Counted from the first letter of the stretch, positions 1 to 8,861 are shown. The stretch is DNA of 14,233 bases from Isohypsibius dastychi (GCA_034696485.1 JAQIWT010000874.1:1-14233); one strand, 5' to 3'. The notes: generated from the sequence alone by a model not told the origin. Program-made: numbers and translations.

Positions 1-109
1 GTTTCCTATCAAAAACGGGTCCCGGCAATTAGGAGATGTTATCAAGCGCCCAATTCTGGTAGCTCTAATATTCTTGGTGGTGGTCGTTCAAATTACATCA
101 TCTGGCTGA
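1..109 (+). CDS. Possible last exon of a plus-strand gene cut by the left edge (one hydrophobic segment near the C-terminus)
   Basis: Reading from base 2, 35 codons stay open to a TGA at 107-109. The end of the peptide is a basic stretch (GDVIKRP) followed by a run of about 15 hydrophobic residues (ILVALIFLVVVVQIT) and then SSG-stop, which looks like a single membrane-spanning segment close to a C-terminus. An AATAAA follows about 120 bases later, and the next gene (CDK inhibitor) points towards it from the other strand, so a plus-strand 3' end here fits the layout. The open stretch is short enough to arise by chance and no family is recognisable. I see it as a partial terminal exon with modest support. 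The rest of the gene would lie left of the window. Confidence 0.3.
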   Translation, partial: FPIKNGSRQLGDVIKRPILVALIFLVVVVQITSSG

Positions 110-228
110 CCACTCCATACAAACAAAGACGTATTCTTCTCGGATTTCCCTTTCCGAATAAGGAAACAGACGAAAACCAGACATTAGGCCAAGGTGCAAA
201 TCCGCGCTACAAATCGCCATATCGGCGA

Positions 229-234
229 AATAAA
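229..234 (+). terminator. Possible polyadenylation signal AATAAA
   Basis: AATAAA lies about 120 bases after the TGA of the possible left-edge exon on the same strand. It supports that exon only weakly, because the hexamer is common in AT-rich DNA. Confidence 0.25.
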
Positions 235-439
235 TCGAAGAGACAAGCTCATTTCGTCCAGCCGTAGTACAAATGTGACTCCGGACTTTCTCTCTCGTAA
301 TCGTGACCGTCCCGACTAAATAGTGCCCTCAGAAACCCCGACGCTTAACAAAATATTTGAGGACATGATCTGATTCAGACATGTTTAGGGCCAAACATCC
401 CAATCGAATTATTCTCATTAAAAAACATAATCGTACCGA

Positions 440-1726
440 TCAGTTTTTTCCACTCTTCATTGTGAATTTCGTCAGCTTGGGTACAGGACTGGGAGAAACT
501 CCTTCAAACGACTTGCGTTTTTCTGGAATGGCAGGTGGAGTCGTCTTCTGTTGTCGGAAAAAATCTGAAGAGAAAATAAAATGATTAGTTCAAGGCTGCG
601 TGAATCATCGAACCAGGTGGTCAGCCAGACAGGTGGACGTTCTGCCAGCCAACAAAATAATCAAGTGTCGTCAAAAAATTACTGGTCATTAAGTCTGGGT
701 ATGATTTGGCAAATGGTCAGACAAAGAAAAGGAGTGTCTAGTCACGGAATAATAACCTGCTCCCTCAAGTAACCGTTGTCCGGTTGAGCACGTTTTACGT
801 CAATCACGTTTTGCTCCGATTCTCAAAGAAAGTCCGGTTCAAATATCTGCCATTAGGAGACAAGTGAAAAATTCCGTAAAATGGCCAACGGTCACATTTT
901 CAAACGATAACAACAATTCAAGCCTGAGGTTATTCACACAGTCTCCTCTCTTTAAAATCTGAAGAAACACAAATTATAATGACCCTCTATTATCCTTCCT
1001 GCTACTCTTCTATTCATCTTCAATTGTGACAATAACCCTTTTGAACTTTCAGACGTTGAAAATCTGCAAAACTTCCCACCGACAAGTGCATTTGAAATTA
1101 TATTTCCTGCGAATGAATCAAAAAGGCCATGATATTCGGAAAAAAATCCCTGAACTTCGCAATGCGGAAAAATGAATCACTGATCAAAGTCATATTCAAA
1201 TATGCACATCCTAAAACGCACACAAGCGTGTTCGTTCTTGAATCATGATTCATGACTCAATTCTCCTGCATCGAAAACAACCAGATTCTCTTCAGAAAAT
1301 ATTTCGCGATTATAAAAAAAATTCCAACGAAAAAGCGGAGCGTTTCTTACCGTTCAAAGTGGTTTGCTTTCCTGAGGTGGGTTTCTGGAGAGCAGCATCC
1401 TGTGCTATCCTCTTCGAAACTTCGACAGGAAAGGAAGACAGGCGGGGAACTCCCTCCCTTGCAGGCTCCCAAGAGATGTCTCCAGGAAGAGGACATCCGT
1501 TTTCAAAGTCAAAATTCCACCTCGCACTCTTCTTCTCCATCACCGCAGCTTGAAAGTTCTGGAGCAACTCGGTAATCTCCCGATGGTTGACTCGACCAAA
1601 AAGGCATCTTCGAGCTTTCTTCTTGAAGATTCCAGGCTGGACATCATCCTCAATTCTGGCGAGAACCGGAATATAACGACGGATTCCCATCTGGCTCTGA
1701 CTTCCGCAGACTTTCGATGGACTCAT
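440..1726 (-). CDS. CDKN1: Cyclin-dependent kinase inhibitor, p21/p27/Dacapo (CIP/KIP) family, two exons, complete
   Basis: Exon 1 is 1726-1351, the intron 1350-565 (donor GTAAGA, acceptor CTTCAG), exon 2 is 564-440; the product is 166 aa. The ATG has a good context (TCACCATGAG) and an in-frame TAA 9 bases upstream. Residues 38-96 form the CDI domain: the cyclin-binding RxL motif ARRCLFG (38-44), a linker helix, the CDK-binding WNFDF (70-74), and a proline-glycine turn with W86. The C-terminal part carries a PCNA-interacting box QTTLNDFF (121-128) with lysine at 132, then a basic KRK (141-143, probable nuclear signal) and two SP sites (149-152). Known proteins of this family bind cyclin-CDK complexes in the nucleus and block G1/S. 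The length matches p21 (164 aa). The PIP box suggests destruction in S phase through CRL4-Cdt2 (inference from p21, Xic1 and Dacapo). The ATP-pocket tyrosine of p21/p27 seems to be missing (RLSSF instead). Confidence 0.93.
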
Positions 1727-2590
1727 GGTGATTTAACAAGTCAGGTAAAGAAGGGAACACTGACAAATTGGTCGAATAAATCAGGCTGCAAACAATGTTC
1801 ACGATAAGTAATCGAATTCAAGGTGCGCGGCAACAAAATTCAAGTGACTTACCAAACAAATTTCACACTGAAAGTGGAAATATCAAACAAAAATGGTCCG
1901 GGTAAATGAAAACGGAGTCGGTGAAAATCCGATTAAAACTAGAATCGAATGTGTGAAGTAATGCGGAGAAAGATGGCCGGCTATAGTCGCAACTTGAAAA
2001 TGATGGATATGATGCGGCTCGCGTCCTTTTCCCTGACCTGAGAATCCAGAGCTCTGTAATCTGCACCGACACGGGCTATAGCGAAAGCGTTTGTGGTAGA
2101 CCTGAATTACTCAAGGGGGCAGACCGAGTTGTACCAGATTTCTCTGAACGCGGATGAGACAGCTCCTCCTCCCAGCTCGTTTATTGGCCAGCTACTTTGC
2201 TTGCCGAAATCAATTGTAGAAAAGTGGTTCTGCCGCGGTGCCGGAAACTCAAGTTTGGGGAACAACAAGCCCGCGCGATTTTTTCAAATGCATTGTGGAT
2301 GAAAAATAAACAACCGCATGGTTTGAAAAAGTTTTTGTGACGTATTCGCTCGTGAATTCGTTCGCGTGTGTTGAGTTTTCATAGAGGGCGCCACGAGCTG
2401 TTAACATTTTGATACCGGCAACATTTCAATTTTATTTTCCGAACAAAACTGATAGTAATTTGAGAAACGTGTGCATATCATCACCTCGTGTCTTTCATGT
2501 GATCAAGTTTTGCTTTACGGTGTGGTTATCTTATCAGCTGCGCGATTAAGCGCAGCCCTAATCTCGCAGTCAAGTGGAAGATTGCATCAT
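1727..2590. other. Intergenic stretch: upstream of the CDK inhibitor, downstream of the secreted-protein gene
   Basis: About 860 bases lie between the CDK inhibitor start and the AATAAA of the next minus-strand gene. It should hold the CDK inhibitor promoter and any 5' untranslated exon: TTTGCAG and TTTGTCAG acceptor-like sites occur just upstream of the ATG on the minus strand. A plus-strand open frame at 2093-2302, GC-richer than its surroundings and followed at once by AATAAA, has no ATG and no convincing acceptor, so I do not call it a gene. I see no repeats or RNA genes. Confidence 0.5.
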
Positions 2591-2596
2591 TTTATT
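2591..2596 (-). terminator. Polyadenylation signal AATAAA for the secreted Cys-rich protein gene
   Basis: On the minus strand AATAAA (plus-strand TTTATT) lies 157 bases after the TAG of the secreted-protein gene, a normal distance for a short 3' untranslated region. Confidence 0.6.
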
Positions 2597-2753
2597 TATC
2601 ATTTTTTGCTCGGTTACAAATTGATGAAACGTGAGCGTCCAGATCAGCTGGACATTGTCTGCCAGTTCCAAAAATCATATATGAGGAAAGAAATCAGAGA
2701 TCGAAGAAAACCTGAGTTCTTCAATCACAGTTTCAGGCACAACAGCGAATAGA

Positions 2754-3184
2754 CTAAACATCCACCTTGACTTCGCAAATGCATTCACCGGTAACGCGTT
2801 CACTGCACAAATCTTCCTTGATGACCTTTCTGTGCTGAGCAACATTCTCGATTATTCGCACACAGCAAGCTGTACGGTAACGTTCACACATGGTTCGAAA
2901 GTCGCTTGTAGTTGTTTCCGGCTGCATGTTATGAAAACTTTCCAAAATCCTTAGCGCATCCGGCGTGGAGGGCAACAACAGATCTGAATATTTTAGAAAA
3001 ACCAGAACTAGCATGGATGTAATAATGCCAGGAATTTTGAAAATTTACCTCTAGGAAGTTCAGTCACATCGGTATCACTTGGATCCAGGACAGTGGTTTC
3101 CGGTGGGACTTTCGATGGAGCACATGTTGCCAAAATAAGAAGCCAAGAGATAAGACTAGTTTGGGCCAGCATTTTTTGCATCAT
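2754..3184 (-). CDS. Small secreted six-cysteine protein, unrecognised family, two exons, complete
   Basis: Exon 1 is 3184-3049, the intron 3048-2984 (65 bases, GTAAAT to ATTCAG), exon 2 is 2983-2754; the product is 121 aa. The start is MMQKM followed by a hydrophobic core (SLISWLLILATC) and a likely signal cleavage near residue 21-24. A Pro/Thr/Asp-rich linker follows to about residue 55. The C-terminal half carries exactly six cysteines at 78, 85, 86, 105, 113 and 115, spaced C-x6-CC-x18-C-x7-C-x-C, and ends EVKVDV. The pattern suggests a disulfide-stabilised extracellular domain; the final C-x-C recalls cystine-knot ligands, but I cannot place it in a family. The splice joins R45 to D46 in frame. 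An upstream in-frame ATG at 3250 would add 22 residues before the signal peptide and is less likely. AATAAA follows at 2596-2591. It could be a signalling peptide, a toxin-like or defence peptide, or an eggshell/cuticle component. Confidence 0.72.
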
Positions 3185-3750
3185 GCCTGATTGCAAAAAA
3201 CCAGTTCTGTGTGGCCCGACAATCGCTTGTTTTGAACTCTTTCTTCCCAATCAAGTCTCCAGCAAACAGCCTGTCGCAGAAAAAGCACGTCCAAAACATG
3301 GGCAAGGCACTCTATTCAAGCTAATTAGTTGACGGAATTGAACAGCCAAAATAGAAGAGTGCAAAACAAACGGCAGCGTTGGAATTACTTCGATTAGTCA
3401 TAACCGTTGATTTTAAGAAACGATTCTGTATCTGATGGTCCTTTGAACTCGACAATGCTTTCTCTGGGTGATTTCCGGCCAGATATAAATGCTACCAAGT
3501 TCAAAAACGATCTCGGGTTTAACTGGAAATATTGCTGGTCGAGGAAGCTTTTCTTAACAGAAAGGTCAAAATAATTCACAAATGAGAAACCGGAAAAACA
3601 ACGAACATCATAACCATCAAACATTCACCGGAAATGATTATCTATAATGTGAATAATGAGAAGAATACTTTTTTCCTAATCGAGATCCAGTGTTGAGTAA
3701 CTTTATAGTACATGAGATGAGAAACGGCGATTAATAAACCACGGATCTGG
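3185..3750. other. Intergenic stretch between the transporter and the secreted-protein gene
   Basis: This holds the transporter 3' untranslated region and the promoter of the secreted-protein gene, both on the minus strand. A 76-codon minus-strand open frame (3624-3394) has a poor start context and no supporting splice or polyadenylation signal. I see no other structure. Confidence 0.5.
3704..3709 (-). terminator. Possible variant polyadenylation signal TATAAA for the transporter
   Basis: On the minus strand TATAAA lies about 40 bases after the transporter stop codon. No canonical AATAAA is seen close by, so this variant hexamer is the best candidate. Confidence 0.25.
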
Positions 3751-6700
3751 TCACATTCGAGATTCTGAGTCCGCATCTTTTTCAGCATCCCGATCAGCAG
3801 GGTTGGCTTCTTCATTCGGGATGAGATGATAACTGGTGACAACCAATCCATTTCCGCGCTCTTTTAATGGCATGGGCCTACCCATACCGGCAGCATGGTT
3901 GACTTCTAACAAGCAACTCGACATCCGGCGGAAGGGGTCAACTAAAACAAAATTCATTTACAAGGTTTAATCAGAGGATGAAATTCTAGTTTGATATTCA
4001 CTAAAATACATACCAAATTCAGTTCAGAATTATTTCAAAAACATTGAAGTTCCTTAAAGTGCCGGCCTTACTTGGCGACATTGGAGACAACGGCGACAAG
4101 CCTTGTTCATTCATATCTTTGGCCACTTCCATATCGATTTTCTCCAAGTCATCCTTGCACATATGGTATACAATACCGGCACCAAAAGCGTCGCCCAAGA
4201 CGTTGATGGAAGTTCGAATACGATCCCTAAATAACAAAAACCAGAAGGTCACATCATGAACAAAAAACAACGGCATCGCGAATAACCGCACAGAAGCCAA
4301 TCCACGGCGATGATGTAGGTGACATCGCTAGTTGGCAGACCGACGGAAGTCAAGACCAGAAGCATAGTGACCAATCCGGCGCTAGGAACACTTGCCGCGC
4401 CAACACTGGCTGCAGTTGCCGTCAAACTGGGAAGACAAAAAAACATGTTGGGATCAGTTCCCGAAAGCATCACGAGACATACGGAGACTAACCTGACAGT
4501 AATGATTTGTCCGTATGTCAATTCCATGTTGTTCAGCTGGGCAATAAAAATCGCAGCCACCGCTTCGTAAAGAGCCGTTCCGTCCATATTGACTGTCGCT
4601 CCAACTGTGAAAGAACACGGGATGGAAGATGGAATAGTTGGATTTAAATATAAATAGAACAATTCATCAAGTTATTAAAATATATTAAAATATTATAAAT
4701 TGAAATTGAAATTGTTGAATTTGTTTTTAATAAATTTAAAACACGGACCTACCAGGAAGAACAAATCGCGTGACCCGTTTGTCGATTCCATTATTTTCCT
4801 CCAGACAGCGAAATGTGATGGGTAGAGTGGCGGCACTGAAAAAGATGAACGCAGCCATGAACGACTTGAATCAAAAAATCATCCTTAGTTTCAGTTCTTA
4901 CCTGGATGCTGTACCGAGCGCCATGACCCAAGCTTGAAGCATCCCTTTGAAGAAGGTCCAGGGATTCTTCCGGGTAACGGAAAAGTATATTCCCGGTAGA
5001 ATAATGATGGCATGAATGGCCAGACCGCATAGAACTGTCACCATGTACATTCCAAGCATGCGAGCAGTGTCAGCAATATTTTCGACTCCAAGAATTTTGC
5101 CCGATATGAGACACATTATGCCGATTGGGGAATACCAAATGACCAATTTGACCAGACGCATGATAATTTCATTCAGGACGAAAAAGAAATTCGTCATAAC
5201 TTGTCCTTGTTTGCCCATTGAGCCGAGAATAATACCGAATCCAATGCTAAAAGTAATCAGCCCTGGAAATGAAAAGATCGGTTATGAAGCACATAAATCA
5301 AACAAATTTCTACGGTGAACTACGTGACAAAAAATTATCGTCATGAAATTCAAGGAATAAAATCCAGAATAGAAAACATTGAAGACAAGAAACTCCGACG
5401 CATCAGTTTTAGTGATTTTGAAGTTTTTCGTTTTACTTGTATTCGAGAATTTACACAAAATTTTCGTTTGTGGAGTTGTAATGTGATTATTCACTCGAGT
5501 CACCGTATCCGAGCTATTTTTGAAAAACTATCTGATTTACCCAGAACGTTCATGCCGTCTTTCATAATAAGCTTGCGCTCTCTGAGTTCTTTCAGGGGGA
5601 TAGAGCCATTCCATGAGCTGTTGAAGCTGGGAGAGTGGATGTTGTGGATGGTATCGTTGTATTTCGGATTCGGCGATGTAATGTAAATCGTTTCATCGTT
5701 GCGAAAACAAGCTTGAACGAGATTGTCAGGAAAAACATTCCTGGAAAAGCCACCCTGGATTACCAAACTTTTTTGCTGCAGTGAGCCGGAAGTTATGTTT
5801 ACCGAATGAGATCAAGAATGGCATCCAAAGTCGATACTTCTTTCTCCTCACCAGGCTTGACTGAAGGCTCACGATATGCATTTTGGCCCGGCTTTATGGA
5901 TACGACCATTATAATGCCGATAATGGCGGCGATCATTGTAGTTGATCCGTAATATAGTAGAGCCCAAGATCCCATTTTTCCACTTTCCTTTGCATCCAGC
6001 TGAGCAAGACCTGATGAAAAACAAATACAATCTATCCATGAAAAAGATCAGAATTTTTACCAAGGACAACCAACTGCGAATCATTAGAATTTCTTATAAA
6101 TCATTTTCATACCTGATATTAAACTGGATATTATAAGTGGGAGAACCATCATTTTCAGCATGCGCATTAGGATTTCTCCGGGATATTGAATAAGGTGGAT
6201 AGCGGTATCGTCCAGCTCGGCCCAACGCAAGCAAGAACCAAGAACAATCCCGGCGATAACTCCCAATACTGTTAAGGTCAACAAAAGATTGTCCGCGTTC
6301 ATTGTGGGTCGACACTGCAAAATACACGGTTGATGGAATTCAGTATGCAAATTGCAACGAGAGCACAGTTGGCCCGATTTGTGAAAAAAGCGGACCGTAA
6401 TTAATTGTCGCTTTCGATCAGATCAACTTATGAACGGAAGAATGAAGCAGGGCTTTCTCCGAACATCAAAGATGCTCCGGAAGGATCGGTTAACATGACG
6501 AATTTCTTAAAATTAGAGAACAAAAAGAAACAACAATTCGAATGACCTTTTGATGCCGAAATTCAAAAAGGTCACTTATGAAATTCGTCATATACCTGAT
6601 ACATCGCGCAAGCAAGTGAATTTTTTCAACTAGAACAAACACTTTGTAACGTCAAACTGATTTCACTCGGCATCGGAAATGGGATCCGCATGAACCCGAT

Positions 6701-6908
6701 AGAGTTTTATTTGCTCTTTTTGGATTTAGATTTCCCATTTACCCACGGGATGTTAATGTCACGTCGTCATGAAATAACTTACTTGTCGAAGACGCTGTCC
6801 AAATGTGAGGGGGCCTCCTCTCGGGTTCCCCGGAATGGAAGGTACTACCAGCCGCACAACTTCCGGTGCACTGGGCCGATGCGATGAACTGGCGTGTTTC
6901 CTCGGCAT
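3751..6908 (-). CDS. EAAT: Excitatory amino acid transporter (SLC1 family, sodium-coupled glutamate/aspartate), ten exons, complete
   Basis: Coding exons are 6908-6783, 6314-6113, 6010-5803, 5740-5541, 5262-4902, 4835-4753, 4604-4493, 4426-4292, 4226-4072 and 3941-3751, all GT-AG and in frame, giving 590 aa. The ATG (context GGCAGG) follows an in-frame TGA. Plain family landmarks: [18 protein letters not shown] (residues 86-103), the extracellular loop with three N-glycosylation sequons (N207, N219, N223), hairpin 1 near 360-371, [20 protein letters not shown] (399-403, sodium site), hairpin 2 ([11 protein letters not shown]), and DRIRTSIN (477-484). In this family that last Asp and Arg bind the amino group and side-chain carboxylate; the Arg (R480) marks an acidic-amino-acid carrier, not a neutral ASCT type. 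It acts in the plasma membrane of glia, neurons or muscle, clearing glutamate with Na+, H+ and K+ coupling. The C-terminus ends ESRM, a PDZ-ligand form. Hairpin 1 reads ASSAA where most EAATs have SSSSA. Confidence 0.97.
4605..4752 (-). repeat. AT-rich transporter intron with short internal repeats
   Basis: The intron between exons 6 and 7 holds a run from about 4640 to 4745 that is nearly pure A/T, with repeated TTAAAATAT and tandem ATTGAA units. It is the most AT-rich stretch in the gene. It looks like low-complexity drift with no visible function. Confidence 0.5.
6543..6574. repeat. Imperfect inverted repeat with AGGTCA half-sites in transporter intron 1
   Basis: TGACCTTTTGA (6543-6553) is mirrored by TCAAAAAGGTCA (6563-6574) in the 468-base first intron. 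The arms contain TGACCT and AGGTCA, the core half-site of many nuclear receptors, in everted order and widely spaced. It could be a regulatory element or only a hairpin. Confidence 0.4.
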
Positions 6909-7514
6909 CCTGCCGCTTCAAGGACTGGCAAATCAGCAGCACTGGAACCGTGGAACGAGACTTTCACCAAGATAAACGCGTGAACGGAAGTCCTCCAGAA
7001 ATCAACTGCAAGCAAAACATCGTCAAGCGCCATATAATACGGCTTGAAAAATCACAAGCGCGCAATCAACACTCTTCCTCTAAAACTCCGGTTCGATTAA
7101 CAAAACAATCGTGCTGTCAAATCCGATCTAAATCACCTTATGTTTTTCGTAATTTCATCTCGATGTCACCTAAGAAAAGTAATTCTATTTGGAAAAAACC
7201 TATTCCCTATTATTTATAAAAATAAGATGAGAAAAAACAGCAGTTAATAAACGTTTTTTAAGAGAAAATTTTCGTGCGGAATGGTTCTTGCCAAACATTG
7301 GCAGCATCCCTAAGGAGAAACGAGCGAGCTCAACAACATCAAATCACCGCAACCCATCTTTTGTTTGCCGTGTTCAGTAAGCGGAAGCTATAAAGACGAT
7401 ATCCGGGCCGCGCTCAGAAATTCCAGCCGGCATATCAAAAGTTCTGGCATTATTTTCTTCTTGAAAGGAGATTGGACTCCACTCTGCTGGCATATTGAGT
7501 TATGCCCACCAGTT
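6909..7514. other. Transporter upstream region
   Basis: About 600 bases upstream of the transporter ATG. This should include its 5' untranslated region and promoter. I see no TATA-like box at a telling place. On the plus strand a stretch at 7304-7375 is framed by an acceptor-like TTGGCAG and a donor-like GTAAGC, with two frames open through it, but nothing connects to it. Confidence 0.4.
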
Positions 7515-7756
7515 TCAAGTAGCTTCATTTCCTTTCATCCCCAAACTTTGCCCTGTAGAAAGCTTCCTTTCTTCCTGCAAAACGCTTTTATCCATTGACA
7601 ATAGTAATGCGACTTCCGTGCTAGCCACAATTTTGATGGATGACTGAAGCAAAATAAAAAAACTCTCCTCTCGAGCTCCGTATCATAACAGACAGAGCCT
7701 TCTACACCACCATCTCTTTCTGGATCATTCTTTAATAGCCTAATTAGTTCGCCCAT
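7515..7756 (-). CDS. Candidate small two-exon gene, 59 aa, unrecognised
   Basis: Exon 1 is 7756-7706 (MGELIRLLKNDPERDGG), then a 62-base intron (7705-7644, donor GTAGAA, acceptor with a long T tract ending GCTTCAG), and exon 2 is 7643-7515 ending GNEAT-stop. The phases agree (0/0). A very good acceptor (CTTTTATTTTCAG at 7767) lies ten bases upstream of the ATG, so an untranslated upstream exon is likely if the transcript is real. The product is charged and helical-looking, with no signal peptide or known motif. I see no AATAAA after the stop and the start context is weak. Because splice sites were chosen freely, this could be a chance reading. Confidence 0.25.
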
Positions 7757-8140
7757 CAATTCTCATCTGAAAATAAAAGCATATCTTTTAAATATAAATC
7801 TGACAGAAATTTCTTCGCGAAAAATTCGTTGTTGAGAATTTGCAAAAGCTAGGAATCCCGACCCCGTTCTTCACTGCCAAATCCAATTATCTCCGTATAA
7901 ATTACAAGAAATATTTAAGAAGGTACAATCATGAAATTGAGCTTCAAAATACATACCACACCTATTTCAAACATTTTAAAAAGGTTGATTCAACGCCCAC
8001 ACCTCGTAAAAGCAGGTTTTATAATAGAACATTACGTTTTTGCTTCAACCCATATTAACTCCCACATATTCCCGGTGAAGCAAAAGAGATTTCTTTTGTA
8101 ACGCAGAAAACACAAAAGCGAAGCCAGATATTGAAATCAG

Positions 8141-8173
8141 AAAAATCGCAGGTCGTGTGACCTGCGCTTTTTT
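8141..8173 (+). repeat. Perfect 8-bp GC-rich hairpin followed by a T run
   Basis: CGCAGGTC (8147-8154), a GTGT loop, then GACCTGCG (8159-8166), with AAAAA before and CTTTTTT after, so the stem can extend by pairing A and T runs. It resembles a bacterial intrinsic terminator in form. In this animal-like setting it may be a structured RNA element, a remnant of a small inverted-repeat element, or a polymerase III-type stop. It also reads as an AGGTC-N4-GACCT palindrome. Confidence 0.5.
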
Positions 8174-8312
8174 GTTCCTTGTTGTTCTACCTATTTCCGC
8201 TCGGTTTAACCATTCAATTTGTGGTTAATAGTCCTGAAGAAATAACCTCACCAGACCAGAGCGCCACAGGCAGAAATCCTTGTTGCCCATGCGACTTCAA
8301 TCAAAGCGAGAT

Positions 8313-8618
8313 CTAATTTTCAAAACGGGCAATTATAACCACAGGAAAGCCGATTAACTTGAAAGAGTATCTTCTTTTAACGTTAACATCATATATTCGA
8401 CGGAAGAGGTGACTGAAATAACCTGATCGATTATTCGAGAAAAGTCAGCGATATCAAGAAAGGTCACGGTTTATTAAAATATAGGAAGACCTGGGAGAAG
8501 CACTACAAAAAACTTGAGTATTATTTAATTAATCCAGTAAAACTATTGGAAAGGTCACTCTTGCTTATGGACAAACTTACCGAAGAACTTGATGGCTTCC
8601 GATATTGCATTGCTCCAT
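8313..8618 (-). CDS. Candidate small two-exon gene, 46 aa, unrecognised
   Basis: The intron has strong ends: donor CTTCG|GTAAGT at 8581/8580 and acceptor GGTTATTTCAG at 8413. The exon containing the ATG also has a strong acceptor upstream (long pyrimidine tract, CTTGCAG at 8683). With ATG at 8618 the spliced product is MEQCNIGSHQVL joined to RHLFRRIYDVNVKRRYSF and a hydrophobic tail (FPVVIIARFEN-stop). It is basic, with a possible C-terminal hydrophobic segment. I see no family match and no AATAAA. The splice signals are better than the coding evidence, so this may instead be an untranslated or non-coding transcript. Confidence 0.27.
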
Positions 8619-8861
8619 TGATGCTACTTTGGTCCTCCGAAGATGTGAAAAAAAGAAAGTTGGATCAGCTCATCGTTATTTCTGCAAGTCGGAAAAAAAT
8701 GAGCGTTAAAAAGAGAGGATGCCGAAAAAGATAAACGGACTTGAAGTCGGCGCCACTCTCCCACATTCGACTGCGTGATAATGTGTGGAGCTGGCGTTTC
8801 CGTTCCCTTATTTGCAGGGAAGTCACTCGCGATGATGAAGGACTCAACTGGCGATCATCAT

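Noticed and set aside
830-860. GGTTCAAAT resembling a tRNA B box
   Set aside because: No T-arm pairing around it and no matching A box or acceptor stem.
1245-1807. Overlapping plus-strand open frames of up to 107 codons
   Set aside because: They lie antisense to the CDK inhibitor exon 1, whose domain motifs are unmistakable on the minus strand.
2093-2302. Plus-strand 69-codon frame followed directly by AATAAA
   Set aside because: No ATG, no convincing acceptor and no family resemblance; the AATAAA directly after the stop may be chance. Worth checking against RNA data but not called.
2471-2752. Plus-strand 93-codon frame
   Set aside because: It starts at GTG, and lies antisense to the 3' untranslated region of the secreted-protein gene.
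3394-3624. Minus-strand 76-codon frame
   Set aside because: Weak start context, no splice or polyadenylation signals, position just downstream of the transporter; likely chance.
6845-7033. Minus-strand frame beginning MALDDVLLAV overlapping the transporter first exon
   Set aside because: It is out of frame with the transporter and stops inside exon 1; the frame starting at 6908 joins exon 2 correctly.
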